Below are positions 1 to 8,114 of a stretch of DNA of 64,000 nt, one piece after another. Numbering within the stretch: position 1 is the stretch's first letter; each line of letters begins with the position of its first letter. Origin of the DNA: a virus; IMG/VR virus record IMGVR_UViG_3300031227_000019, positions 40,372 to 104,371 of that record; one strand, written 5' to 3'. The position numbers were made by a program, and so were the translations under genes. The notes beneath the pieces were generated by a model. It was given only the letters and a program-made list of their open reading frames with translations. It did no database searches and was not told the origin of the DNA.

Positions 1-132
1 CGCGCTTTCGCTTACGCTCGCGCTTTCGCTTACGCTCGCACTATCGCTTACGCTCGCACTGTCGCTTACGCTCGCACTGTCGCTTACGCTCGCACTGTCG
101 CTTACGCTCGCACTGTCGCTTACGCTCGCACT
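1..132 (-). repeat. 18-bp tandem repeat coding SASVSD
   Basis: About seven copies of an 18-bp unit, read on the minus strand as GCG AGC GTA AGC GAC AGT (A-S-V-S-D-S). Central copies are nearly identical. The leftmost copies replace Asp with Glu (GAA), so the array diverges downstream. The unit length is a multiple of three and the frame stays open, so copy-number change would only lengthen or shorten the protein. Confidence 0.95.
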
Positions 133-474
133 TTCGGACACAGGCACGTACGTCGGATCAACGACACCGAGAACACCCCCGACGATCTCAATCGACTTGG
201 GTAGCTCATCGACCGTATCCCAAAGAATGGGGGCCGGTCGGCTGTTGATACGAAGACTGCCCGTTTTCAAGGCCCGCTCCAAAGCGTCGAACTTTCGGCG
301 TCGCCCACCTTGCTGGTGTAGGATACCGAGCGAAGCAAGCAAGTCACCGGGAACTGCGGCAACCTCGCCAGCGTCCAGTCGCATACCGCGTGGGCCAAGA
401 AAGCCGAAAACGCGGGCACCGCCAGAAAGATTTTCGACGACGGTGTACAGCTCGTCTTGTGCTGGATTTGCCAT
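1..474 (-). CDS. Ser-rich-repeat paralogue of the next upstream protein (partial, 3' end outside window)
   Basis: The start is ATG at 474, preceded by GGGAG 9-10 nt upstream. The first ~115 residues match the 129-aa neighbour almost residue for residue (MANPAQDELYTVVENLSGG, then FGFLGPRGMRL, GGRRRKFDALER and VDPTYVP). After the shared VDPTYVP block this copy changes into a Ser-Ala-Ser-Val-Ser-Asp repeat encoded by 18-bp units and stays open to the window edge, so the full length is unknown. Tandem paralogues after capsid genes are often head decoration or fibre components, but I do not recognise this family. The repeat domain could be an extended stalk or a glycosylation acceptor (inference). 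Confidence 0.85.
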   Translation of the reverse strand, partial: MANPAQDELYTVVENLSGGARVFGFLGPRGMRLDAGEVAAVPGDLLASLGILHQQGGRRRKFDALERALKTGSLRINSRPAPILWDTVDELPKSIEIVGGVLGVVDPTYVPVSESASVSDSASVSDSASVSDSASVSDSASVSDSASVSESASVSESA

Positions 475-516
475 CAGATTATTTCTCCCTCATTATGACA
501 TTGCAAACAGGAGCCG

Positions 517-570
517 CAGTCTCAGTATTAAATTTCCGCACCCTGTACAAGGGAGCTGCTACTGAGACTG
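517..570 (-). other. 11-bp perfect inverted repeat at the gene junction
   Basis: CAGTCTCAGTA at 517-527 is perfectly complementary to TACTGAGACTG at 560-570. In RNA it would form a stem with a ~32-nt loop that spans the stop codon of the 129-aa gene, just before the leader of the Ser-rich paralogue. No U-run follows, so this is more likely an RNA processing or stability element than a classic terminator. Confidence 0.55.
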
Positions 571-917
571 AAGCTATAACTCTTCGGCACGTACGTTGGA
601 TCAACAACGCCGAGAGTACCGCCGACGATCGCAATCGACTTCGGAACCTCGTCAACCGCGTCCCAGAGAACTGGGGCGGGGCGGCTATTGATTTGCAACG
701 AGCCGGCCTTCAGGGACCGCTCCAGGGCGTCGAACTTCCGACGGCGCCCACCTTGCTGGCTTTGAGAGCCAAGCGAGGCGAGCAAATCACCGGGGATCGT
801 AACGACCTCGGAGGCAGCCAAACGCATCCCTCGGGGACCGAGGAAACCGAACACTCGCTCGCCACCAGAGAGATTCTGGACGACTGTGTAGAGTTCGTCT
901 TGGGATGGATTTGCCAT
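528..917 (-). CDS. Small virion-type protein (129 aa), paralogue of the left-edge gene
   Basis: ATG at 917 follows GGGAG with 9-nt spacing. The 129-aa protein has an acidic N-terminus, a basic patch GGRRRKFDALER and a short Ser-rich tail (SFSLSSSSL) at the point where its paralogue carries the long Ser-rich repeat. It lies two genes after the major capsid protein candidate. I do not recognise a named family; a small head-decoration or head-completion protein is plausible from position only. Confidence 0.8.
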   Translation of the reverse strand: MANPSQDELYTVVQNLSGGERVFGFLGPRGMRLAASEVVTIPGDLLASLGSQSQQGGRRRKFDALERSLKAGSLQINSRPAPVLWDAVDEVPKSIAIVGGTLGVVDPTYVPKSYSFSLSSSSLVQGAEI

Positions 918-980
918 TGTTTATTTCTCCCACATTGGGGTTACGTGAACAGAGTGAACACAGCTCGGCGAGTCACGAGA

Positions 981-1412
981 CTACGCCGCGGGCTGTTGCT
1001 GCTGTTGTGCCGCGTGGGCATTGACAGCTTGCAGACTCAACACCGCGTGAGCGATAGTCGGGTCGAACGATGCTTGAGCGGCGGCCTGTTTGACCATTTG
1101 CGCGCTGGCGTCGAACTTGGGCGTATCATAACCACGTGCTTGCAACTGCTGCTGGAGGTGGGCACTTGCACCAGCGAGCAACGGATTGCCGGCGGACGCT
1201 GTCTTTTCCACTTCCGTGTCGTGGGCCGACCGCAACTGGGCCGCCATCGACATCATTTCCATCGCCTCAGTTTCGTTTTGAGGACGAATTCCGTAGTCTT
1301 GAGCGAGCTTCTCAAAGAACACCGGAGCGTAAACCCGCTGATGCACGACGGCATACGCGGTTTCCGGGTCCATAACTTGAGGAGCACCCGCGTTTGGATT
1401 GTCTTGCGACAT
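981..1412 (-). CDS. Hypothetical virion-type protein (143 aa)
   Basis: ATG at 1412 follows GGAG with 9-nt spacing. The product is Ala/Gln-rich and ends in a poly-Gln stretch. It carries the motif VEKTASAG, one of the recurrent E-K-x-A motifs seen across the virion proteins here. No signal peptide, membrane segment or catalytic motif is visible. It lies directly after the capsid gene, separated by a strong hairpin, so a head-associated role is likely but unproven. Confidence 0.75.
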   Translation of the reverse strand: MSQDNPNAGAPQVMDPETAYAVVHQRVYAPVFFEKLAQDYGIRPQNETEAMEMMSMAAQLRSAHDTEVEKTASAGNPLLAGASAHLQQQLQARGYDTPKFDASAQMVKQAAAQASFDPTIAHAVLSLQAVNAHAAQQQQQPAA

Positions 1413-1450
1413 TGGGGAAATCTCCGTTACTTACGGGTAGTATGCGAATG

Positions 1451-1483
1451 AAACCGGCCCGGCCCCGAAGGGCCGTAGCCGGA
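1451..1483 (-). terminator. UUCG-capped hairpin after the capsid gene
   Basis: On the minus strand CGGCCC-TTCG-GGGCCG forms a six-pair stem with a UUCG tetraloop, extended outward by CCGGC/GCCGG pairing and followed by TTTCATT. The U-tract is short, so it may attenuate or protect the capsid mRNA 3' end rather than fully terminate. Confidence 0.6.
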
Positions 1484-1508
1484 CAAAAATCTTCACTACC
1501 AACAACGC

Positions 1509-2438
1509 TTACGCGAAGTCGGCTCGGGCGATGCCACCGGCGTGTCCGATACTTCCACCCATCGTCTGATAGGCGAAGAATTCGAGCATGTACGCTTCAC
1601 GACGAATGTACATGGTCGTATCTTCTAGCAGATACGACTTACCGATGAACTTGGGATCGGCGAACATGAACATCGAGTCGTCGGGGACCAGATCGCGCTT
1701 GATCGTGATGATCCAACGCATGTTCATGAAGTTGGCTTCAGCCCAACCGTTCTTGATGACGTCCTGGGAGAAATCTCCGCCCATTTCGTCACGTCCAAAC
1801 TTCTCGATCTCCTTGATCGTCACGTTGTTGATCAGGCACGTATGCGATTCGAGATGACTCGGACCGCGCGGCATGATCTTACGGGCGTCTTGGAGGGTCT
1901 CACGGGTGATGCCACCTTCAATGGTTTCCCACTGAACGACATTGCCGTTGTACGGCACCGGGACGTCCGGGCCGATCATCAAAGCGTTGCACGCAGAGAT
2001 GAATTTCGAGTCTTCTTCGGCTAGCATATCTTTGATGCTATTATCCGAAAGGACCTGTCGAATGTCCATGACCCATGTGCGAAGCTCGTCCACGTCCTTG
2101 ACGAATCGAGGCGTGACAATGCGGTCGAACATTACGCGGTAACGAGGACCACGAATGTAGACATTGACAGGCAACGTCGCGAACGGAATCGAGATCGCAG
2201 CCGGGGAATCCGGCTCTTTGTCGACGACTTTGACAGGCTTGTCGGTGTCGACTTGCCGGTCCAACTCGTCGTTGGAAATCTGGAGGGGTGGAAGAATTCG
2301 GCGGAAGAAGCCGTCCTCACGCATCTTGGTTCGCGTGAAGTCGTTGACGGCGTCAATCGCTTGCTTCTCCATCCCGGGAGTTTGCAGTTGCTCAAACAGT
2401 GTCTCGTTGAGCAGCTGGGTATCAGTTTGGGTTGCCAT
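1509..2438 (-). CDS. Major capsid protein (HK97-fold type), candidate
   Basis: I chose ATG 2438 over an in-frame start at 2474 because GGAGG sits 9 nt before it. The 309-aa product has the layout of jumbo-phage major capsid proteins: a helical N-arm, an ILPPLQISNDELD segment, then SIPFATLPVNVYIRGPRYRV, a central domain, and a C-terminal LVPDDSMFMFADPKFIGKSY block followed by AYMLEFFAYQTMGG. It lies downstream of a prohead-type protease and a Met/Pro/Gly-rich protein, the usual protease-scaffold-capsid order. A second gene (54525-55376) shares the SIPFAT and AYM.E.FA blocks. The fold call is by recognition of pattern, not by search. Confidence 0.75.
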   Translation of the reverse strand: MATQTDTQLLNETLFEQLQTPGMEKQAIDAVNDFTRTKMREDGFFRRILPPLQISNDELDRQVDTDKPVKVVDKEPDSPAAISIPFATLPVNVYIRGPRYRVMFDRIVTPRFVKDVDELRTWVMDIRQVLSDNSIKDMLAEEDSKFISACNALMIGPDVPVPYNGNVVQWETIEGGITRETLQDARKIMPRGPSHLESHTCLINNVTIKEIEKFGRDEMGGDFSQDVIKNGWAEANFMNMRWIITIKRDLVPDDSMFMFADPKFIGKSYLLEDTTMYIRREAYMLEFFAYQTMGGSIGHAGGIARADFA

Positions 2439-2523
2439 CGTAGCAAACCTCCGTGTTTTCGGGATGTCAGCCAATCATGGCCGATTGATTACAATGTACG
2501 CTCTGCTTTCGGAAGACCACCTG

Positions 2524-3108
2524 CTACTGCGCAGCAGCAGGAAGGTAAACCGGCCAGAACGCCAGCACGCTTACGCTATGCTCGTTCTGGAATTGACCAC
2601 GGCTGACACAGCCACACGCGGGATCGGTGTACTGTCGTACGACACCAGTCGAACCACCAGCACCATCACGGTCGTTGCAAAGCACGCCGCCGGTAGCCTG
2701 GACAGTGTTGCTGGCGAGAGCCGTCAGCAACTGGTTCGGAGCGTACGCCAAATTCGGCGCAGAATCGAACTCAGTCGATTCCAGCTCGTAGCCGCCAGTG
2801 GCGACTAGACCGGACATGTTACCCGCCGGCGAGATCGGTTGCTGCATGAAAGCACCAGCAGCGGTCGTCGAGGGGTTACTGACATCGAAGTCAGTGTCGG
2901 CCTGAAGAAGGAAGATCGGCATCTGAGCACCGGCGATACCCATCTCAAACTCACCGCTGGCATTCACGTGAACCACGCGACCACCGAAGGCTTGAAGGGT
3001 AACGGCTGCGGCCAGTTTTGCCGAGAAATCGAGAGCGCTCGGCTCGAACCATCCCTTGGGATGGCTGAGACAATGCTCGAACTGTAGGGAAGGGGATGCG
3101 CCTGGCAT
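2524..3108 (-). CDS. Virion-type protein (194 aa), possibly head decoration
   Basis: ATG at 3108 has GGAGG 7 nt upstream. The sequence looks beta-rich and soluble (GRVVHVNASGEFEMGIAG, then FLLQADTDFDV) and has four Cys residues, including a C-G-C cluster. Its position directly before the capsid gene suggests a capsid cement or decoration protein. I see no diagnostic motif, so this rests on context. Confidence 0.75.
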   Translation of the reverse strand: MPGASPSLQFEHCLSHPKGWFEPSALDFSAKLAAAVTLQAFGGRVVHVNASGEFEMGIAGAQMPIFLLQADTDFDVSNPSTTAAGAFMQQPISPAGNMSGLVATGGYELESTEFDSAPNLAYAPNQLLTALASNTVQATGGVLCNDRDGAGGSTGVVRQYTDPACGCVSRGQFQNEHSVSVLAFWPVYLPAAAQ

Positions 3109-3129
3109 CTTAGCACCTCCGTATGCTTG

Positions 3130-3150
3130 AAAAATGACCTATCGTAGGTC
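3130..3150 (-). terminator. Intrinsic terminator-like hairpin
   Basis: GACCTA-CGA-TAGGTC, a six-pair stem with a three-base loop, is followed by ATTTTT on the minus strand. It lies between the 151-aa gene and the 194-aa gene, just before the capsid region. Confidence 0.55.
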
Positions 3151-3191
3151 GTGATGTTACAAAAAACGCTGCGTCTCCTGCTTGTTGTCGC

Positions 3192-3647
3192 CTATTCCGC
3201 CGGTTGAGCCAAGCCCAATCCACTAAATAGTTTTGACGACGACTGCTTCACACGTGTCGTCCGAGCCCCAACATTGGGATCGGTCAACGAGTTGTACTGC
3301 GGCTGATTTGCACCAGCCGTTTTCGTCTGGGCATTCGGATCAACGCCGGAACCCAGTCGCGACAGCTCTTCAGGATTGCGGTGGCCGGCGACCTTCATCA
3401 ACAGTTCAAGAACTTTGACGGGGTCTTGGCACATGGCCGCGAGCTTCTCGCGTTGAGTCGGCATGATTCGTTCATGCTCGACCATGACTTTGCAAACTTC
3501 GGGAATCATTTGATCCACCTGAGCTTGCTTCTCACTTCGAGCTACCTCAGCTGCCGCTGCCTTTTCCAGTGCCGCAGACGTCACTGTGACGTGCTGAATC
3601 ACCTTCTCCGGGAGCGTCAGTTCGGGAGCTTGGTTAGTATCGCTCAT
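3192..3647 (-). CDS. Hypothetical virion-associated protein (151 aa), possible scaffold
   Basis: I chose ATG 3647 because GGAGGG lies 8 nt upstream; a GTG further upstream (3662) would overlap that ribosome-binding site. The protein is helical and Ala/Lys/Glu-rich (LEKAAAAEVARSEKQAQVDQ), with two E-K-x-A motifs. A small, charged, helical protein between protease and capsid genes could be a scaffold or core protein, but no family is recognised. Confidence 0.75.
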   Translation of the reverse strand: MSDTNQAPELTLPEKVIQHVTVTSAALEKAAAAEVARSEKQAQVDQMIPEVCKVMVEHERIMPTQREKLAAMCQDPVKVLELLMKVAGHRNPEELSRLGSGVDPNAQTKTAGANQPQYNSLTDPNVGARTTRVKQSSSKLFSGLGLAQPAE

Positions 3648-3719
3648 TCTATAGCCCTCCACGACTATGGTTGCAGCTCCGAGCTGCTGGTTGGTGGTGA
3701 ATAGAACGCACCTCGCTGC

Positions 3720-5273
3720 TTAGCCCTGATAATTCATCAGTTCAAGCAAGTGTGCCTTCATTTTTTCGCGAAGTAGCCGCTCAGGCGAACCATCCGCGGC
3801 TTCCTTCTGACGATAACGACCGGACATCTGGAATGCCTTAGCCGCACTTGCGAGCTTCATACCTTCGCTCATGGGAGGCATGGCACCTTCGGGAGGCATT
3901 CCGCCGCCGGGAGGCATTCCGCCACCTTCGGGGGGCATTCCACCTTCGGGAGGCATGGCACCTTCGGGAGGCATTCCGCCACCGGGAGGCATTCCGCCAC
4001 CTTCGGGAGGCAGCCCCATGCCCTCTTCGGGCGGAGGGCCAGCTTGCGCGAGGGCTTCGATCGGAATACCAAGCTCTTCAAGAGCTGCAATCAGCTCCAT
4101 GATAGCTTCTTCTTCGGACGGACCACCGAGGCCTCCGCCACCCATCTCGCCGCCACCCATCTCGCCGCCGCCACCCATCATCGGGTCGCCGCCGCCACCT
4201 CCCATGATACCGCCGGGATCGCCGCCGCCACCAAGGAGTTCGCCGAGACTTCCGCCACCTTCACCGCCACCCTCAGCGGGCATTGGTCCACCACCGCCAT
4301 CGGCGCCTTCGGCATCCGACGCACCCGAACCGCTGTCGCCAGGATTGTTATTATCCTCGGCGTCAGCCATATCGGCCGCTTGCTTCTGGTGGAAGGCAGT
4401 GAGATAGCTGCCGAACAGATCGGCATCGACGTTGGCGTCAGCGATAGTGTCATTGAGACACTCAGCAACACTGGATTGTGCCGCCGTCTTTTCGACGCCT
4501 AGATGCGTGGCCAGCTCGTAGCCAGCCTGAAGATCGGGATTGCCAGCGGCCATCCCAGCAGTGTTACCGGCCTTCACGGCGTCGGCAGCTTGCTTGATCA
4601 TGATGTCGAGCTCACTCGCTTGCTTCTCCCCAGCCGGGGCTTGGCCCGACATCTGGGTCGAAGGCGCTGCGGGTGTATTCTCGCCAGCGGCCGACGGATT
4701 CAGGTTAGCGCTGGTGGCCTGAGCCTCGGCCAGTGCTTCCTTCGTCAGTTGACCACCGAGACCGTTGGTGAGGTCAGCAAGAATGCCGTTGGCCAGACCG
4801 TCACTGAGCGTTTTCAGCTCACTGACACTGGCGTTGGCATATTTGTGACCATCGAGAGAACTGTTGTCGGTGGCCGCGGGATGTGAAGTCCCGGGGTCAT
4901 CCTTACCGGCTTTGTAGTCGTTCTCCACCGAAGGGTCTTCCCCGGTAGCAGACTGGGACGTGCCGATATTCAATTGAGCGTCATCCTGACGACCGTCCGT
5001 GTTATCGGGGGTCTGGTCGACGCCGGGTGTACCTTGATCGGCTTTCACGTCAGAAGCATTTTCGCCGGAGCGAGCCCCTTCAGTGGCCGATTGGCCCCGG
5101 TTATCGACACTCGTGGTCGGATGCGTGGACGAACCTTGGTAACCTCCCGGATCAGCAGGAGTAGGAGACTCGCCCTGCTTGACGCGGGCGGCCGCCTGCT
5201 TCTCCGTTTGGATTTCGTCCGCAAGCGAATGGAGAGCCGAAAATAAACGGCCCTGCTGAGCGTTAGCGGTCAT
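3720..5273 (-). CDS. Met/Pro/Gly-rich virion or scaffold protein (517 aa)
   Basis: ATG at 5273 follows AAAGGAG with 8-nt spacing. The N-terminal ~170 residues are polar and low-complexity (Thr, Asp, Ser, Gly). The middle is helical with several E/Q-K-x-A motifs (GEKQASELD, VEKTAAQSS). Residues ~330-470 are Gly/Met/Pro repeats (GGGGEMGGGEM and MPPEGG types) around a short acidic helix. The ~40-residue C-terminus is basic and helical. It sits between protease and capsid genes, the normal place of a scaffold, yet its composition is unusual for one. Function inferred from position. Confidence 0.75.
   Translation of the reverse strand: MTANAQQGRLFSALHSLADEIQTEKQAAARVKQGESPTPADPGGYQGSSTHPTTSVDNRGQSATEGARSGENASDVKADQGTPGVDQTPDNTDGRQDDAQLNIGTSQSATGEDPSVENDYKAGKDDPGTSHPAATDNSSLDGHKYANASVSELKTLSDGLANGILADLTNGLGGQLTKEALAEAQATSANLNPSAAGENTPAAPSTQMSGQAPAGEKQASELDIMIKQAADAVKAGNTAGMAAGNPDLQAGYELATHLGVEKTAAQSSVAECLNDTIADANVDADLFGSYLTAFHQKQAADMADAEDNNNPGDSGSGASDAEGADGGGGPMPAEGGGEGGGSLGELLGGGGDPGGIMGGGGGDPMMGGGGEMGGGEMGGGGLGGPSEEEAIMELIAALEELGIPIEALAQAGPPPEEGMGLPPEGGGMPPGGGMPPEGAMPPEGGMPPEGGGMPPGGGMPPEGAMPPMSEGMKLASAAKAFQMSGRYRQKEAADGSPERLLREKMKAHLLELMNYQG
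3880..4016 (-). repeat. MPPEGG / MPPGGG coding repeat
   Basis: Imperfect 15-18-bp units read as M-P-P-[EG]-G-[GA] are repeated about eight times inside the 517-aa protein. The shadow frames also stay open here because of the repeat. Confidence 0.85.
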
Positions 5274-5314
5274 AGTGTCAACTCCTTTGACGGTGAGGCG
5301 ATCCCGTGTGTGAC

Positions 5315-6835
5315 CTAAACTGCATAATTTTGCAGGACGGCCAGGGACGCTGTCAACTCATAATTGGGATCTGCGTCTTGTACCGATCCGAGGAAGGCTA
5401 GCTTGTAGAGGCAATACTCTTGGGCTAACTTTTCCGCTGGATCACAACGTGCTGAGGCAACCTTTTCACGTTCTACTGGGCTTCGTAAACTCGGTTGCTC
5501 CTGCGTCAACGCCGCCCGTGTAACTCTGTTATACACAGAATCGACACGTAACGACAAGTCCATTGCATGCTTCGCAGCCCAATTTGCGAAGATTGGCGGG
5601 GCAGCGGCCTCTGCTGGGACATACCCGCTGGACTGGATACGGTCTGGTAAATCACCGTTCTCCAGTAATCGAGTATACGCTCCTGGGAGCTCCCTGACTA
5701 CCACCCCTGCTAATTCTGCTGCTTTTTCATGCCCGTGATCCGTAGCCACTTCAATGAAGCGATGCAGCGGAAGGCAGATTCTCTGGTCAGCCAGCGCTCG
5801 AAGCGCCAATGCAAATTTCTCCCGGAACAGCGGGGGAAGCTCCAAAGCAGTGTCACCACCTTGGACGCTGGGCTCGAACGCTAAAACATTCGCAGTTTGA
5901 CAACTGCAACGTCCATTTGCAATGTCAGACTCAATGTCTGATAGCTCGTAGGCCAGCTTAATCATCTGCTGGACATTTGCCGGCTGACCGGCGTCCACCA
6001 TCAACTCGTAGGGCACTGTAATGCCCATTTGCTTCGCCAATTCAGCACTCTTGATGACCCCACAACCACGGGCTGCGGCAGCCTTCTCCAGTACCCCTGT
6101 GACGTACGCGATTCGATCGGCCGGGCGAAAAACATGGCTAATATCAAAAAATACCGGACGCGGGTTATCCGCGTGCAGCTGATGGATACCGCCGCCGATT
6201 TCAACCAAAGCACCGATATTACTCTTCAGGCCACCGGCTTTGCACATGCCACCTTCTTGTGGGCTGGCACAGTAATCCTCGACCCTGGGAGCCTTATTGC
6301 CGCAGTACGAACAGACGTCGTGTGCGACCTTACAAGCCATCGAGACAGGAATTTCCCGTCCTGAGGCCAGTTTCTCCATCTCGCGATCGGCGATAAGTCC
6401 GCCGTTTCGCTTCGCAGCCGCATCGGTACTATACAACGCTGCCACAAGTTCAATACGCTTCATGGGCTCATGAAACGCTGACTTGACCAGCCGACCGTAC
6501 GACTTCTTCTTGTCTTTGTTTTTGTGGTTTCGGAAGAAACAAGCGTGCTTCACGAACGACGGATGATGATTTCGACACGTTTCGCGCCTGAAGCCGTCTC
6601 CGTTGCGGTTCGCCCCGTAGTCTTCCGTGGCCCCAACTGCTAGGAGATGCACCAGAACCTCGTCCTGAGCCGCCTTCTCCAGCAATTGATCTATTTCCTG
6701 CAACACCACAGACGACGCCCGCTTTACGAGATCCGCCCTGTCCGCCCCGATGAGGCCGCGACTGGATCGCTTGATCATCGTGACGATTGGCTCATCAAAC
6801 GTGAGTGAGTCTGGTGTTATTACTTTTACGTGCAT
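5315..6835 (-). CDS. Prohead maturation protease-like protein (506 aa)
   Basis: ATG at 6835 follows GGAGG with 8-nt spacing and begins right after the preceding stop. Residues ~60-230 show the pattern of phage head-maturation proteases with a Cys-rich insert: ATEDYGANRNGDGF, an SYGRLVKSAFHEPM strand with a conserved His, then REIPVSMACKVAHDVCSYCG with the probable nucleophile Ser in a VSM context, then DYC and FFDISHVFRPADRIA. The CxxC...C cluster may bind zinc. The ~270-aa C-terminal extension is helical with E-K-x-A motifs. It should process capsid, scaffold and other virion precursors. The catalytic assignment is inferred. Confidence 0.65.
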   Translation of the reverse strand: MHVKVITPDSLTFDEPIVTMIKRSSRGLIGADRADLVKRASSVVLQEIDQLLEKAAQDEVLVHLLAVGATEDYGANRNGDGFRRETCRNHHPSFVKHACFFRNHKNKDKKKSYGRLVKSAFHEPMKRIELVAALYSTDAAAKRNGGLIADREMEKLASGREIPVSMACKVAHDVCSYCGNKAPRVEDYCASPQEGGMCKAGGLKSNIGALVEIGGGIHQLHADNPRPVFFDISHVFRPADRIAYVTGVLEKAAAARGCGVIKSAELAKQMGITVPYELMVDAGQPANVQQMIKLAYELSDIESDIANGRCSCQTANVLAFEPSVQGGDTALELPPLFREKFALALRALADQRICLPLHRFIEVATDHGHEKAAELAGVVVRELPGAYTRLLENGDLPDRIQSSGYVPAEAAAPPIFANWAAKHAMDLSLRVDSVYNRVTRAALTQEQPSLRSPVEREKVASARCDPAEKLAQEYCLYKLAFLGSVQDADPNYELTASLAVLQNYAV

Positions 6836-6836
6836 A

Positions 6837-8114
6837 TTACGGGCCTCCGCCAGGGGGTGTGCCGTTGAGCGATTGAATACCTTGAGCTGGGCTTGGATTT
6901 GGCCGCCCCCACTGTGTCAGTGTCGAGCCAATAAGTCCAAGAACGCTACCGGTCCGTTTACCGGCTTTCCCCGGCGTATGCGGCACTGGTGCAGGCGTAT
7001 TTCGCTTACGTGACTGCGTTACCTGCTCCTGCAACAGTTTCATCTGTGGCTCAGTGAGTTTCTCTCCTTTGAACATATCATGCTTACCGGTGCGCGGATG
7101 CGTAATTGTCTTCGTACCACCAAACTCTTTGCCGCCCACCCACGGAATATTCTGCGGTACCGTGACCGTTTTGCCACCCACCTTGGGAACCCACTGAGGT
7201 ACTGTAAACGATTTTCCGCCCAACGGCATCTTATTCGGCATCGTGAATCGCGGACCTGTGGTGGTTTTAGCGGGTAAAGGTGCCTTCTTTACCCATTGCT
7301 CTCTGAGTTTTTTGTCGATGACACTTTGAGAGCCTTCCTCCAACAACACGTCACGAGCCTCGGCTGGCCCCATCGGTGCATCCATACGCGCATTGTGGGC
7401 TTTTGCCGCACGCCAATTCCTGATCTTGGCGATTGGCTTGTCTATGCCAAAATGCCCGGCAGCTCCGCCAGCCCCCGTCATGCCGGCACCTCGCACAAGC
7501 GTGTTCAGGTTCGTGGCATCCTGAAAAGTGTAGGTACCAAACTGTTTACCCATGTCAATCACATCACCACGCTCAAACGCATCATTGAACAAAGCCTGCC
7601 GGGCCCCGGCGTTATGATGCTTCTGCGTAGCTTGACCCGAACCCTGTAGGCCAAGTACCTGCGATAAACGCCCAGTCTCCGCAATGTCCTTCTGCGTTGT
7701 AGCATCCGTGAATGGTAGGCCGGTAAGGGGATCTGGTTGCCCATCAGCCGATAGCTGAACCCTACCCAGCCTATAATGGTAATCCGCCACGTTTTTATTA
7801 AGCGGAGTGTCCGTCGGTGCTTTCATATTAGCGATCGCACCACCCGCGGCGCCGAGACCGCCACCAAGCGTCGCACCCATCAGTGCATTACGCAACCATC
7901 GCTTCTTCTTCCGCTTGCTCATGATGGTGGCCAGCAGCCCGCCGCCAAGGCCTACACCTGCACCCATCATTGCCATATTTGGCGTGCTGGTCCAGTCGAT
8001 CGCTGCTTTGGTCATGTCCGCCGCAGGCTTACACGCGCCAAGCTGCGCACGGACAGCTACCAATTCGGCAGCTTTCTCCAGCGTCAGCTCCGCAGGATTA
8101 AATGACTGATCCAT
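6837..8114 (-). CDS. Virion-type protein with glycine-zipper membrane segments (425 aa)
   Basis: ATG at 8114 follows GGAG with 9-nt spacing, and the gene overlaps the preceding one by 17 nt. The N-terminus contains LEKAAELVA. Residues ~48-95 hold two hydrophobic Gly-rich stretches (MMGAGVGLGGGLLATIM and GATLGGGLGAAGGAIA) separated by RKKKR. The C-terminal half has short G-G-K-[ST]-x-T/V repeats. Glycine-zipper proteins of this kind in virions are sometimes membrane-penetrating or ejected proteins, but this is inference; no enzyme motif is visible. Confidence 0.75.
   Translation of the reverse strand: MDQSFNPAELTLEKAAELVAVRAQLGACKPAADMTKAAIDWTSTPNMAMMGAGVGLGGGLLATIMSKRKKKRWLRNALMGATLGGGLGAAGGAIANMKAPTDTPLNKNVADYHYRLGRVQLSADGQPDPLTGLPFTDATTQKDIAETGRLSQVLGLQGSGQATQKHHNAGARQALFNDAFERGDVIDMGKQFGTYTFQDATNLNTLVRGAGMTGAGGAAGHFGIDKPIAKIRNWRAAKAHNARMDAPMGPAEARDVLLEEGSQSVIDKKLREQWVKKAPLPAKTTTGPRFTMPNKMPLGGKSFTVPQWVPKVGGKTVTVPQNIPWVGGKEFGGTKTITHPRTGKHDMFKGEKLTEPQMKLLQEQVTQSRKRNTPAPVPHTPGKAGKRTGSVLGLIGSTLTQWGRPNPSPAQGIQSLNGTPPGGGP

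Noticed and set aside
1-132. CRISPR-like repeat array at the left edge
   Set aside because: Units are contiguous 18-bp coding repeats with no spacers.
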